Source: Anthostomella pinea
Taxonomy: Eukaryota > Ascomycota > Sordariomycetes > Xylariales > Xylariaceae
DNA length: 64,000 nt
Assembly (NCBI GenBank): GCA_963556695.1
Contig: CAUWAG010000020.1
Span: 2,976,001 to 3,040,000, forward strand
Direction: 5' to 3'
Position numbers and translations under genes: made by a program. This document shows positions 25,705 through 37,650 of this stretch, in pieces (positions within the stretch are counted from its first letter, which is position 1; every line of letters begins with the position of its first letter). The notes under the pieces are model-generated. The model saw only the letters and a program-made list of their open reading frames with translations, was not told where the DNA came from and ran no database searches.

Positions 25705-27014
25705 CTACAGCTCATCCCTGACTCTTTGATCGCTTTCTGGACGGGTGCCACCAGGTTCCTCTTCCATCATTCTCTTCTTCGGGTTGGGCAGTTCCTCGGC
25801 GTTTCGCTCTCTCAGCACTGTATCCTTCTCCTTGGCATCCGACTCTAGAACTGCCTGGTCTTCGTGTAAAGGGTTATCGCTGTTAAACGCGTCAATGACC
25901 TTGCCGACCTGCTCCACCATAGAGTCCTCATCCTTGGATCCCTGAGATTGCACCGGTGGTTGATCTCCAACTTGAATCGTAGGAACGCCTTCGTTGTTCA
26001 TTTGAACTTGATGTAGCCCCGACTGGTCTAAAGCAGAGCTCGACTCGGGGTTTCCTCGTGGACCACTCAGCCCAACTGCATTGGATATCCCAACAGCGCT
26101 CCGGAAAAGAAGCTTCAGTGGAAGCCATACCATCCACCACGTCGGACCCCAGAGAAGGCGTCTCCAGGCAAGCCAGGCTATGGTGACAACCAGGAGGTAG
26201 AAGGCAGACCGCAGATACCAGGTGTCGCTTTTCTGGCTCTTGAATAACGTGGTCACGAGAGATTTGGAGTTGGAGAGCATCGTGTCGAGATTCGAATAGT
26301 TGTCAGATAGCTGCGCGAGAGCCGCCGTAGAGTCTTTCAGTGCGTTGTGTGCGTAGTCGCTCTTGGCCAGCTCAGTCGACATCATTTCATGTGTCCTCCT
26401 CATCGACTGCGTCACATCGTTGCCAGCGCTGATCATCTGCTCTTCCTTTGACATCTCGTGGTGGACCTGCTGTTTCCGTCGCTGCAGAGGCGCTGCGGGT
26501 ATTGGGGAAGAAGCGCCAGACCGTGGACTGGCGAAAGAGGCGTAGAGAAGCTCTCGCTCCTGTCGCTGGGCAAGTTGGAGGTTGCGCTTCGCCGATATTT
26601 GGGCTTTTCGGAAAGACTTTCGACAACTACAACGGAGTCAGATGCGGCTGTCCTTTCTGGGAACTTTCGCTATGCTTACCTCGCCAATTCCTGCTCCAGT
26701 CTTTGCGCGCCATCCTTGAGGCGGTCCTTGTCGTGCTGCACTTCGCTGCCAGATTTGCCAAGCCTGATGTCGATGATCTCCTCGTGCAATAGCTCAAGTT
26801 CCTCCTCTTGCTCGCGCAAGATTTGGTTGATCTCGCTGCTCAGCTCTGTGCCGACATTGTCGTCCTCGCTAGCGCCCAGTGGGACTGATCCCGGCTGGAA
26901 GTTGAAGTTGGCAAGGCGCTCGATCAAGTCCTTGAGCTGATTCGTCGCATCTTGCAAGACCGTAAGACGATCTTGTAGGTCTGTGAAGCGCTTCTCTAGA
27001 CCCTCGAGAGACAT
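25705..27014 (-). CDS. SEC20: Sec20 ER SNARE
   Basis: Q-SNARE of the ER syntaxin complex (with Ufe1, Use1 and Sec22) that receives Golgi-to-ER COPI vesicles. Two exons, 27014-26680 and 26626-25705, encode 418 residues. The N-terminal half is coiled-coil (MSLEGLEKRFTDLQDRLTVL). The SNARE-like helix runs from about residue 180 (SKEEQMISAGNDVTQSMRRT, then LAQLSDNYSNLDTMLSNSKS). A single hydrophobic anchor follows (SAFYLLVVTIAWLAWRRLLW), then a lumenal tail ending in RVRDEL. The terminal RDEL resembles the HDEL retrieval signal at the end of yeast Sec20, which supports the assignment. It is transcribed divergently from the mL53 gene across 445 bp. Confidence 0.9.
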
Positions 27015-27459
27015 TGTTCTGCGAGTGAGGCGAGGTTACGATTCATTGCATCGCAGACTAGAACGGGAAAGCTGTCCTCGAAACTCAAGTTCAAGGTTAA
27101 GTGGGAGTCATCTACAGACTACAGTGAGTGACGTTGCAAGTGCATGTCGGTACCGTGGCCCCTGCCGCAGGTCAGACCTGCAGCACTTGTCATGTTGCAA
27201 AGCTCAGTGTGGCTCAAGCTCCGTGCACTGCCACACCACATCCATTGAGATAGAAGCAACAGCCACACCCACGCAGGCGGCAGGACCCGAAAATCTCCAG
27301 GCCCGTACCCGTTGGCGCATTCGACATCGCCTTTGCGCTGCAATTGGAAGACAACTCAGGCGGAAGCAAATGCGCAGGTAAGTGCACGGCATGGAATTGG
27401 GAGACCAGGAACCGACTGACTGACTGACTGACTGACATGCAATCCAGTCAACCGCCACG
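27015..27459. promoter_or_regulatory. Bidirectional promoter SEC20 / mL53 with a probable 5' UTR intron
   Basis: A 445-bp shared upstream region. On the plus strand a donor (CAG/GTAAGT, intron from 27378) and an acceptor (ATCCAG, ending 27447) bracket a likely 70-nt intron 12 nt before the mL53 start codon. The intron holds a tandem TGAC run at 27413-27436 that repeats the branch-point word CTGAC. Confidence 0.6.
27413..27436 (+). repeat. (TGAC)n tandem repeat
   Basis: About six TGAC units, just upstream of the predicted acceptor of the mL53 5' UTR intron. Each junction creates CTGAC, a match to the fungal branch-point consensus. Confidence 0.85.
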
Positions 27460-27846
27460 ATGATAACGCGATTCATCACCGAGGTGAACACCAAGTTCAA
27501 CCCCTTCTCGATGCGCTCGCGAGCCACGAGGCTATTCCTCAGCAGCCTGCCGCCCAAGGCCCGACAGCAAGGCATGGCCATAACGACCAGTCTTCTGCCC
27601 CGAACCTCGACCGAAGCCAGCAGTTTGAAGATCAAATTCAGTATGTGTTCCACCTCTTGTGCCATGGGGTCTCCCCGGGGCACCTAGTCGAAATAGGAGG
27701 GAGTGGGCTTTGGCTGATTCGACAACGCAGAGGATGGGAAAGAGATGAGCCTCGACGGCGAGAAACTGGGCATCAAGGGTATAATCGAGGAGGTGGACCG
27801 ACACTCCAGAGCTCTGCAGAAGCAGGCAGACTTAACCGACGGTTAA
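27460..27846 (+). CDS. MRPL44: Mitochondrial large-subunit ribosomal protein mL53 (MRPL44)
   Basis: Structural protein of the mitochondrial large ribosomal subunit, the fungal Mrpl44/mL53 type. Two exons, 27460-27640 and 27731-27846, encode 98 residues, normal for this small protein. The N-terminus (MITRFITEVNTKFNPF) and the central part (LPPKARQQGMAITTSLLP) are the conserved family signature. The C-terminus is KQADLTDG. The frame is restored at the junction as an AAG codon split 1+2. The start is the first ATG after a probable 5' UTR intron. It shares a divergent promoter with SEC20 and converges with the pyrophosphatase gene. Confidence 0.88.
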
Positions 27847-28526
27847 ACAAGCCTCTTCATCGAAACTATATGTACTTATCTACGAGCATCGGCCGGCGTT
27901 GGGACCATTGGCGATCTGGTTTGACTTGATGTACCTGTATAATCTTTTCGCCGTTTCGAATGGCACGAGGTTGAACCTTTTATGACTGAGTTCATTCGCG
28001 TCGTCCACCATACTTTGATCGCTGAGGGGTCTCCAGCATCTACGAGGAATATACCACACATATTACGGTGCGCTACCCGCCCAGGATTCCAAGAATTACT
28101 CGGTCAGAAGGACCCAAGATAGGGAGATAGGCAACCACAGTGTATTTGTTACTGTCATCATACTTCTACATCTGGCGAGCACGTTGATCAGCTGTCACTA
28201 TGATTTCACCTGTCTGAACACTTTAGCTGGAGAGTGTGACGCCTAGCAAGTAAAGCTTCTACAATACGCTGGGCTTCACATCAATACCAGGCATGATAAA
28301 GTATAAAGTGACTGAATGTGTGTATTGATGTACCCTGCGAGAAGGTCGTCCTCTTTCGACCTCGAGGCACTTTTTTGGTATGTTCTGCCGGGAACCGTCT
28401 ATTTGCTGTGAACTGGAAATTCGCAGGAGGAAGTGGCGTTGTGAGATATGGTTTCACATGGGACTCTATGATTCTTCGCGCAATATGCAGGGAACTATTG
28501 TCTTCCAGATCTAACATCCCCCACGC
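27847..28526. other. Convergent 3' flanks, no gene
   Basis: A 680-bp region between the convergent mL53 and pyrophosphatase genes. No coding region, repeat or RNA gene was recognised. Confidence 0.45.
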
Positions 28527-29647
28527 TTATGCGGCGGCACCGCTGATGAAGAACCACTTGTCAATCGAGCTGTCGATCTTGGCAGGGGCCACCTCCTGGT
28601 GGTTCGGTAGAGGCGGCAGTTGTTCCGGAGCGACGCGGCTCGACGAGTGGGCAACGGTCAAGTTGGTGCTGGAGCTTCAGTCAGTGCTGCGGGTAGCTGA
28701 AGGATGTCCGCTGTGTACGTACGTGGAGATTCCACCAGGCTTGGTCTTGCCAGTGATCAGCTTCTCCCAGGCCTCGGCGCATTCTCGAATGACGTCCATG
28801 GCATAGCTGCGTCCCAAGTTAGCATTGGCGCGGGTTGAGACTGGGCGCTGATACACACTTCTTGTTCTTGCATTCGCCGGTGAAAGCGAACTGGTTCTCG
28901 GGCTTTCCATCGGGGATTTTGTAGATACGGAACCACTCGTTGGTGGCACGGAGGAGACCAGGAAGGTGTCGCTCAACGTCCTCGACGTCGTTGAGCTTGG
29001 AAGCCAGAGGGTCGTTTACGTCGACAACAATGACCTTCCAGTCGGTCTCCTCCTCGTCGAGCAGAGCCATGACACCGAGCACCTTGACCTGCTTGACTTG
29101 GCCAGGGTAGCCGACGAGCTCACCAATCTCACAGACATCGAGCGGGTCGTCGTCTCCCTTGGCCTTGGTCTCCGGGTGGATGGAGTTGGGGTCCTCCCAA
29201 GTCTAAAAGAGGGCGAGTCCGGTCAGCGAGGGCTCGTAGGGACAATGACAAAAGCGCTGTGTCGTAGGGTCGTGTTACCTGAGGGAAGGCACCGTAGTTC
29301 CATAGGTAACCCTTGTGGGGGAAGCAGTTGCGGACGTATCGAAGCTTGCCCTTCTTGATGTCCTGCTTGATGGGGTTGAGGAGCTCGTCCTTGGAGATCT
29401 GAAGGGTAGGTGGTCAGTCAAGCACGTTTCAACAGACATCATGAGACATTTGTAAGGTGAGTACCTCGAGCTTGGCATTGGTCCATCGGGGGATCTCGAC
29501 GACCATGTTCAGGATGGTCTGCTCCTCATTGGCGAAGAGGGGGATGTCGTGGAAGGGCGAGACGGGAACGCCATCTTTCTCGATGTACACGCGGTGCTCG
29601 AGGGTGTTGGGCGCAGCGACCTTGCGGACGGTAAAGGGGGAAGCCAT
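28527..29647 (-). CDS. IPP1: Inorganic pyrophosphatase
   Basis: Soluble family I inorganic pyrophosphatase, which hydrolyses pyrophosphate released by biosynthetic reactions. Five exons: 29647-29465, 29398-29279, 29202-28859, 28806-28723 and 28668-28527, giving 290 residues, close to yeast Ipp1. Visible signatures include [33 protein letters not shown], the metal-binding [12 protein letters not shown] block, and the [20 protein letters not shown] block. The C-terminus is [13 protein letters not shown]. The start chosen (MASPFTVRK) gives the usual cytosolic enzyme. The same frame stays open upstream to an ATG at 30052, adding 135 residues that look like a mitochondrial presequence (separate entry). 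Identity is secure; which start is used is open. Confidence 0.93.
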
Positions 29648-30052
29648 GGCGGAATGGGGTACCGGCTTGTGCAGTTTCTGGTCAGAGGACAATGAGGCCG
29701 AGCTCGATAGATGTCGAGCTATCTGGGCAGATCGCTGGGACGCAATGTTGGCTGTGGGGAGAGGCCGACCAGACGAGGGTGATGCGGAGGAGTGGGAGCA
29801 GGAGTAGGAAGAGGATTGCGTGTGTACTTGTCCATAAAAATTGGTTGAGGACGGCGTGGTGCAGGTGGTGGAGCGGGCAGTAGAAGGAGGGGGAGGGGTC
29901 CTCGGGCTGTTACCGCGCTGCCCCGCCAGTCTGACGGAGAGGGCGTGATTGGCCCGCTGTGTAACTAGCGACTGACGTTGAGGCCCCGGCCGTCTCGTCG
30001 TCGCCAGAAGAAGCCTCTGCAAAGTCTTCTGGGCAGGTCGCGAGGGCAACAT
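29648..30052 (-). other. In-frame N-terminal extension of pyrophosphatase (putative mitochondrial presequence)
   Basis: An ATG at 30052 opens a frame that runs without a stop into the pyrophosphatase start at 29647. The 135 residues begin [20 protein letters not shown], are rich in Arg, Ser and Thr, and have no Asp or Glu for about the first 120 residues. That is the composition of a matrix-targeting signal. It may be translated as a second isoform, or may simply be 5' UTR. Confidence 0.45.
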
Positions 30053-31449
30053 ACAGGCAGACTAGTAATGGTGACAGAGAACAGAGAACCAATGAAGAAG
30101 GTGCAAACACCTTATCGTACACGCCAAAGTCAAGTTAGCCAGGAGTTTCAGTCAATTCAACGATCCGACCGGCGGTTATGGCTACACAAGTGCATGAGTT
30201 TCTTGCTCTCCCCTTTTGCCGTGGCAGTTTGGAAACGACGATAAATCCAAGTAAGGGACCCGAGTGGAGTAACTGGATCGGGGCGCTGTGGCTTGCACTC
30301 TCAGCCACTTCCGCTCAGTCGGGGCCGCGTGTATTTGTCAACTAGATAGGTAGATGCCTTATTCTTTGATTACTATCATTGCGTTGAGAATACAAATCAT
30401 CCGCGTGTGTATGTCGGGTTCGTGAGTCTGGTCCTTGTCACTTCTTCAGTTTCCCAACATCTTTGACCAGGTACCCATTGTGGTTGGAAGGTATTCCTAG
30501 CTGTAGGACAGGACCGTCTCAGCTTACATGTGAAGATAATCTGAGGCCCCCAATTCGAAAACAACTGTATGCCAGCAGGTCCTCATGGAGGACAAGAGAG
30601 GTTACGGACAATCAGCACTAATTCCAGTGGCAAAATAAGAAAGTCAACCAACCGCTGGCACAATGACCTCAATACTGCATGGACAATTGCACTGGGGATG
30701 TCGTGACTGGGGCAGTTCTTGATCCCGGAAAGGTGATACAGACTGCATGAGGAACTCCACTATTCATCAATGCAATGGAGTTTTATTCCCAACACAGGTC
30801 CATGTTCTAGACCAACAACAGCTTTAAAGACATAATATGTACAGTGCAATCCCCAACTACGCCACTTGATCGAGCCCTATGTGCTACTACCTCAAAGCTC
30901 AGCAAAGCGATCAGGCATGTGGCATGCGCGACCTTCCCAGACGAGGGGAAAGTCAGCCTAGCAGCTAAGGAGCCAGCTCACGAGCGTGAGCTGGCACTCC
31001 AGTAGAAATAGGTGCGATCATGGAAATTTTGTGAATCAAGACGAGACGCCGCTCTCCATATACGCCTAACTCCCATTGCCTAGACGCCACGGGCCGCCGT
31101 CCACAGCGAGACAAGATGAGGAGGAATATAGAGATGCATCAACAATGCAGTAGCCACAAACTACCGGGTAATGGAAAATGCCGGATGAGGGTGGTGGTGG
31201 ACCGCTCTTGTCAAACACCGAACCAGGGCCTCGGGCGAACAAAACACCTGAGGCATGAGATGAATGCGACTTTTGTGGCGGTAGACCGGCTGAAGAGTTC
31301 ATGAGAGTCGTCGACGGGGAACGTCGTGCAGGTGTGATCGTGAGGCCATCCAATTGGTGCCATCGGTATCCTGACAGGCTGAACAAGACTCCAAACGTAT
31401 GGATATCATAATGGGCTGAATGCAATCAGGGTGCAATGCAGAAACCATC
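30053..31449. other. Intergenic: pyrophosphatase upstream / cyclin downstream
   Basis: This holds the presumed pyrophosphatase promoter (minus strand, near 30053-30400) and the 3' flank of the B-type cyclin. Open frames here are short and unsupported. No repeats were recognised. Confidence 0.4.
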
Positions 31450-33138
31450 TCAAGATGAGATGTCATCCAACGACAACCCCGTATCTGTGATGCCGAAGAT
31501 GGCAGCGCTCTTCTTGGCCCATGTTCGGGTCAGGAGAGATGCTACACCGTGTTAGTAGGGAGAAGCAGAGTTGGCGCAGAGGGGAAGCTTACCTTTCATG
31601 AACTTCTTGCTAGCATACTTCTTGTAGAATGCCTCGTGAATGACAGGACGGGCGAGGTAGTCAACCATGAGCTCGAAGACGGGCTCGATCTCTTCCTCGG
31701 TGTATCCAGCATAGTAAGCGATAGTCTCGTCCTAGGTAATGTTAGTGGGCAACTTGATCACGTTGGAACTCATGTGACTTACCCATTCACCTCGGTCGAG
31801 AATCAAGCGTGCCAGGTACATTGAAGCGGCAGCGATGTGGCTGGGGCGAAAGGCCATGAACCGGTGGTCAAGGAGGCTGATCTCCATCAAGTACTTGCCG
31901 ATAGTCCGAGACTGGATATCATAGTTGTCCGCTTTGGAAATTCGGCGAAGGAAGTTCATGGGGTTGGGGTAGCTGAGATCGAAGTTCAATGTACCGAGAA
32001 TAAAGCGCTCAGCGCTGAGAATCTCGGTTTCAGTGAAGCCATCGTCGGCAACGTGAACGAAGTTGCCAACGTGGGGTGACAGAACTTCCTCATACTTGGA
32101 TGCAATGAACATGGCAGTGATGCCAACAAGCTGCAGTCGATCAAGCTGGACCACCTTCTCAGACAGGAACCGATCGATAATGTTGATGGCAAGAAACAGG
32201 GTCTCGGGCAGAAGGTGAAATCGCGTGTGGACCTCGATCAACCAATCGATGAGAATACCTCGCGTCTTCCACTCCAGGTCATCCTGGTGCGTCATGTACT
32301 GCGGGTTGGGAACCGATCTGCACTCGAGGTCGCGTAGGTACTCGAAAATCTCGGTGGCATACTCTGCAGCCATCAAAGGATCATCCATGTCCTCGCTGTC
32401 CAGATCCTTGACACCCTCGGGGTACTCGTGCGGCAAGAGTCCAGGTTCCTCCACGATCTGTTCAGCAACGTCTTCCAGCTTGACCTTGGACTCAACCCGC
32501 GCTTGCTTCTTCTGCTCGCTCTCCAGGGTGTGGGCCTTCTTGCGGGACGGTTCGCCCTCCTCAGCGATAATCTCTTGCTTGATGGTCGACGTTGTGGATG
32601 TGACCTTTCTCTTCTGCGTGGCACCGATAGCACCAGACCCAGAGCCAGTTCGCTTGACCTCAGACTTCTTGGTCTCTTTGGCACCCAAGACGGTCCGAGC
32701 AGCATTGCCCTTGGCACCGGGCTTCTGGATTCCAGTGGGTTGGGCAGCCTTTGAGACCAGGCCGACCTTGGCTCCGCCGAGGAGCTTCTTGCCCTCGACA
32801 ACTTCCGACTTTCCAACATTGCTGACATCGCCTAGGGCAGCGCGTTTTCGGGCGGCGGCCGGGTTCGCGTTGACTGCGGACTTCTTGGACTGGAGGGGCT
32901 GCTTGGCGAGGACATCGACATCGAGGGCAGCGGCCTTAGCGCGTGTCATTCGCGTGGAGTTGCTGTTCTCATCGTTTTCGTTCGAGACGACGCGTGCTCT
33001 AGCAGGGCGTCCCTGTAGACACGTGTAAGCAGGCATGCAGCTACGCAAGAGGTCGTAGGTCGGTGGGAATAGACATTGGCTTGGCCGCTGTATTGATCAT
33101 TGGGAGTGCGGAAGGGTAGGAAAGCTTACCACAGGCAT
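31450..33138 (-). CDS. clb-1: G2/mitotic B-type cyclin (nimE/clb-1-like)
   Basis: B-type cyclin, the partner of Cdc2/Cdk1 for mitotic entry. Four exons: 33138-33130 (three codons only), 33012-31783, 31731-31593 and 31541-31450, giving 489 residues. A destruction box (RAALGDVSN, residues 60-68, fitting RxxLxxxxN) marks it for APC/C proteolysis. The basic, Lys-rich N-terminal region is followed by the cyclin N box at about 225-350 (RGILIDWLIEVHTRFHLLPE, LFLAINIIDRFLS, FIASKYEEVLSP), where the MRAILVDW-type motif is recognisable. The cyclin C box includes YLMEISLLDHRFMAFRPSHI. The tail is SLLTRTWAKKSAAIFGITDT. The 9-nt first exon was chosen because MPV joins in frame to GRPARARVVSNEN through a GTAAGC donor. 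The next ATG downstream would cost about 25 residues. Confidence 0.93.
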
Positions 33139-34722
33139 GTTGCTGACTGGCGCACGAAACGCGCAATTGGCAAACTGATTATGAAGATGAGATGCTACCA
33201 GGCGTTAGTGCGCGTGTCCGGGTTGTGTGTTTGACGTGCCTTCGCCTCGAGAACGCGGGGGTGTTGCAATGCCCTGCGCCCAAACACGTCTGGAGACAAG
33301 CCAGTTCGAGACGCGAAGAATTGGCAGAACACGGAAGCAAGTACAAAATAAAATTGATCAGACGAACGGCGAAGGGAAGAGGGAATATAAACATACCTTG
33401 AGAGTTATCTCTACGGCGTTGGAGTTGTCGATATTGCACGATATCAACAAGCTGGTTCCTGGGTCAGCTGGCTGCCGTCTCGTCCCAAGGCGATATGGTG
33501 GCGGATGGACTGGAATAAGACGCGGAGGAAGACGCGTAGAGGAGAATATGGATCGTTGGTAGAAGGAGGCAATTGTCTCCAAGAGGAGTCGGAGGATGCT
33601 GGAGGTGGTGAAGAGACAGGACAGTGCAGGTGGTCATGGGGGAGGAGCAGTGATGTTTTTGAGAGAGGTGCAATGTTTGGCAATTGGGAGACGGGCGTGT
33701 GTTGGCGGAGGAGGCACCATACCTTGCTTGAAAGTTGACGTGAGGAAGTGGATGTGTTTGTCCTACTCTGTCTCCTAGCGCGGTTAGCCACCCCTGTCGT
33801 TGGATGGAGCCGTTCCTATGGAAATCGGCAGGTTGGCGGCTGGGCGACAGATGGAGCCGGGCTGCTAAGACCTGGCTCGACACTGGTTGGTTGGTTGCAG
33901 GTCAATGTGCACGCGAGGCGGGAGTCTCAGGTAAGAGTATGCCCAGACGCGTTTTGCACAGGTTGAAGGGCGTTTTGTAGGTTGAAGGACGGGTAGACTG
34001 TAGATGCAGCAGTAGAAAGTAGGAGGAGGAAGACCGACGGCCACAATAACACACAACGACCACGAGAGGTATGAGATGTGCGCCGTTGTTCTCAATTGCA
34101 GCAGGCACTCAGTCAATGAACGGAGGAGGATCAGACTGATCGAAGATAAGATGAGGTTGTGAACTTGTGGGTGCAAACGGCGTTTGCAGTGCGTGTGACC
34201 GGAGACGCGCTGGTACTTGGTGGTTGTGCAAGACAGGCCGTGTGGTCCGTGGTCCCGCTTCCTGCTTTTTCGAGGTCCACCCGCACCCGCAATCAACAGA
34301 GGCAACTCGTGGCAACGACCAGCCAACGACGCTAATTCCCAGTCGACCAATCAGTGATGCGATCCCGCGCTGGTGGGTTCCGTGGCGGCGGGGTGTGGCT
34401 TGAACCTTAGTCAGCCCGTCAACGTATGTTCCATTGCCGCACAGCTGGGTCATGCCTGGCAGGCTAGCATGGCAGAAATCCGGTGGATTATTCCCATTGG
34501 GAGACCCGACGCCTGCAGGTGCCAAGCCCCGGTCGCCGCGATCGACGTCGGAAGAACCTGAGCTCCAATAGTCCGGGACAGCTTCAATCTCAAGAATTTT
34601 GGACTGCACCCAGAGCACTCCGACAAAGGGGATTACCACACCTCCGACTTCCTCCCAGATCCCCTCGTGGTGGAGACTGCATCAATTGGCACAAGCGCGA
34701 CAGCCGGTCGCAAAGTGTCACG
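33139..34722. promoter_or_regulatory. Divergent intergenic region cyclin B / uL2m
   Basis: A 1.58-kb region between the cyclin (minus) and uL2m (plus) starts. A CCAAT word lies near 34333-34353, about 380 bp upstream of the uL2m start. It contains several short overlapping open frames, none convincing. Confidence 0.45.
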
Positions 34723-36033
34723 ATGCTGCAGCCACGAATATTGTCTCTTTCCTCTCGGAGAGCGCTGGCTAGTTGCCAGTGCTCTTCAACGTTCGCCCGG
34801 CGCGCCTATGCGACAGTCCAACGATCAGCACCACCGCCCCCCGACCCAGCGAAAGACTATGTACCCTCGATTCCCAGGGGTGACAGAGCACCTCCCAGAC
34901 CTGCGAGGGACTACATGCCATCCGTAGCCAAGACGGAAAGGGAGTCGACCGTCATGATGCGCACCTACAAGCCCCGAACGCCCGGTGTACGGCATCTGAA
35001 GCGACCGATCAACGACCATCTGTGGAAGGGCAGACCGTTCTTGCCCCTGACTTTCCCAAAGAAGGGTATGGCCAAGGGTGGACGCAACAACCTTGGCAAA
35101 ATCACCGTCAGACATCGAGGAGGTGGCGTCAAGCGGAGGATAAGGACAGTCGACTTCCACCGTTGGCTAGCCGGTCCCCATCTCGTCGAGCGCATTGAGT
35201 ACGACCCGGGCCGCAGTGCACATATCGCCCTGTTGACTGAGGAGGCAACCAACAAGAAGACATACATCGTAGCGCCCGAAGGTACGAGAGCCGGAGACGT
35301 TGTCCAGAGCTATCGGGCTGGCATCCCGCAGGACCTTCTCGAAAGTATGGGTGGAGTCATAGATCCGGGTATTCTGGCTGCCAAAACAGCGCACCGAGGC
35401 AACTGTCTACCGTTGCACTTGATTCCTGTCGGTACGCCCGTGTTCAATGTCGGGTCGCACCCCAAAGGAGGTGCCGTGTTCTGCCGAAGTGCCGGTACCT
35501 TCGCAGTCGTGGAAAGCAAGGACGAGGAGGTGAGAGAGGATGGTGTGAAGGTCGTGACTGGCAAGTATGTCACAGTCCGGCTGCAGTCTGGAGAAATCAG
35601 AAGAGTCAGCAAGGATGCTTGTGCCACTATAGGTGTTGCAAGCAATCCTCACCACCATTATCGACAACTCGGAAAGGCAGGCAGAAGTCGCTTGTTGAAC
35701 ATCAGACCGACGGTGCGCGGTGTCGCCATGAACAAAGGTATGCCTCAGGCCCTATGCAAGATTCCGTCGCCAGGCTAACAAGCTCTTCACAGTCGATCAT
35801 CCTCACGGTGGTGGTCGTGGTAAATCCAAGGGTAACCGACACCCTACCAGTCCTTGGGGCACACCGGTATGGCCTGACCAACTCTCCTACTTTGACCTTC
35901 ACACACTGACTGATGATACCAGGCGAAAGGTGGTTACAAAACGCGCAGGAAGAGCAACCCCAACAAGTGGGTTGTGGTGCCTCGTGCAAGAAATCACGGC
36001 AAGCGGCGGGACAAGAAGGGCAAGAAAGCTTAG
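34723..36033 (+). CDS. RML2: Mitochondrial large-subunit ribosomal protein uL2m
   Basis: uL2 of the mitochondrial ribosome, a core protein near the peptidyl-transferase centre. Three exons, 34723-35737, 35793-35866 and 35923-36033, encode 399 residues. Residues 1-60 look like a mitochondrial targeting region ([20 protein letters not shown], Arg/Ser-rich). The RNA-binding fold starts near 85 ([16 protein letters not shown]) and includes [16 protein letters not shown] and the [12 protein letters not shown] region. The C-terminal domain keeps [14 protein letters not shown], which holds the conserved His-Gly-Gly segment, then [14 protein letters not shown]. Length and C-terminus match fungal Rml2. 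The start is the ATG directly preceding the presequence. Confidence 0.93.
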
Positions 36034-36917
36034 AGAGACGAGAAGGGTAAGAGAGCTTAAAGCCTGTCCTTTGTTCGACCCTGTGTACTTTGACCACGTG
36101 TACATTCTCCAGTCCAGGCATTTAGAACGAGACTTGTGTATAGATATGTATAACATCAACCCAAATCTAGCTTTCCCTGGAACTAGATGTGTCGACGTAG
36201 TTCAGAGTGACACATTCAAATTGCTTCTAGCTCTGATAGCTGTGACTTTTTGCACCACAAGTGTTATCAAATTGACCAAAGATTAGAGTTCGGACAACGG
36301 TGTCCAATCACTGAATATCCTACCTAGGTAATCTAGCTGGCTTTGACACAGCCTTGCCACTTTGGCAGAGAGTTTCCGACACAGCCTTGCGACCGTGGGA
36401 GAGAGATTGAGCCAGTTTCCGACCCTAGTTACTTGTGCAATACAAGAATGTCTGCCACATGCCCACCCCTCGGCCATACATTGGTAAAGTAACCCCTATG
36501 TACAGAACACAGATGAGGCTCCGTTACTGCCTTGATAAAAGTTGGAGTTCTAGGAGCTGATTCATACGGCGTATGCACGGAGATTCCAACTGGCTACCCC
36601 TTAGAACGATCGATCTGGAAAACATACCTTACCATGGAATGGCCGATGGTCCGGATCAACAGCGTAGGTGGACAGGACCTTGACTTCTTGAGATCTTCGA
36701 CTTGCAACCAATCAATCGCCCACGAACCATGCATTTAATGAAGCCGGGCTGGCTCCTATGGCCTCGCAGTCCCTTTCTGTTAGAATACGTGCTCAGTGGC
36801 GTATCTAGCCTGAGCTTTATATTGGTCATCCCCTGGGATTACCTGATTAAATAGCCGTCGGAAGTTACTTTTACTTCAGTTCTCCTTTGTCTGTTATTAA
36901 TTCACATCATTCTTAAA

Positions 36918-37040
<123 letters not shown>

Positions 37041-37615
37041 CCTTTTTCGTCACTGCTCACACGTGCCATCAAAGCCGTCACATGCTTACACATGCCGTCA
37101 AAGCCCTTACAAAAACACATCAAGAAGCTTCACCCATCGCTGAAATCTGACACTTTCGGCGGTTTATCGAGTAAAGATCATTTGATTTAAGTACACGTCT
37201 TGCCGCCCTCGGCGATATCACCGACCTCCTGTCATAGACATCACATCTCCGTCTTCCCTACTCAGCAACCTCCGCCTTCTTCTTCTTCTTCGCGTCCTTC
37301 TTGTTGCACTTGTTGCTTTCGCCGCCACGGCTGGGGTTCTTTCTTCTCCATTTCGCTTCGAACTTGATACCGGGGGAGAGAGTAGGTGAGCCTTGAGTTT
37401 TCTTATCAGAGTTCCTACTAGAGGGACGCCGTCAGGGGCACAGCCCTTTCTGATCTCGCAGGGCACAATGTGGGTTGCTGTGCGCTGCCCGTTAATCTAG
37501 TTGATGGGACACTCGCATGGCATCCCGCATCTGTCCTCTATATAGGACGATGTCTGCATCTAAAGCGATCGGATCAGCCTCGAAGCTAATGTTGATGTTG
37601 ATGGCTTTGAGCTTC

Positions 37616-37637
37616 TTCCCGGACGCTGTCCGGGGAA
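37616..37637. repeat. Short inverted repeat (hairpin)
   Basis: TTCCCGGAC, a GCT loop, then GTCCGGGGAA give a GC-rich stem of nine pairs with one bulged base. It lies 20 bp before the first B-box-like repeat. Confidence 0.7.
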
Positions 37638-37650
37638 GGGTTATATTGGG

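Noticed and set aside
32225..33028. 267-codon plus-strand frame opposite the cyclin gene
   Set aside because: It is a shadow of the cyclin exon on the opposite strand. The cyclin boxes establish the real frame.
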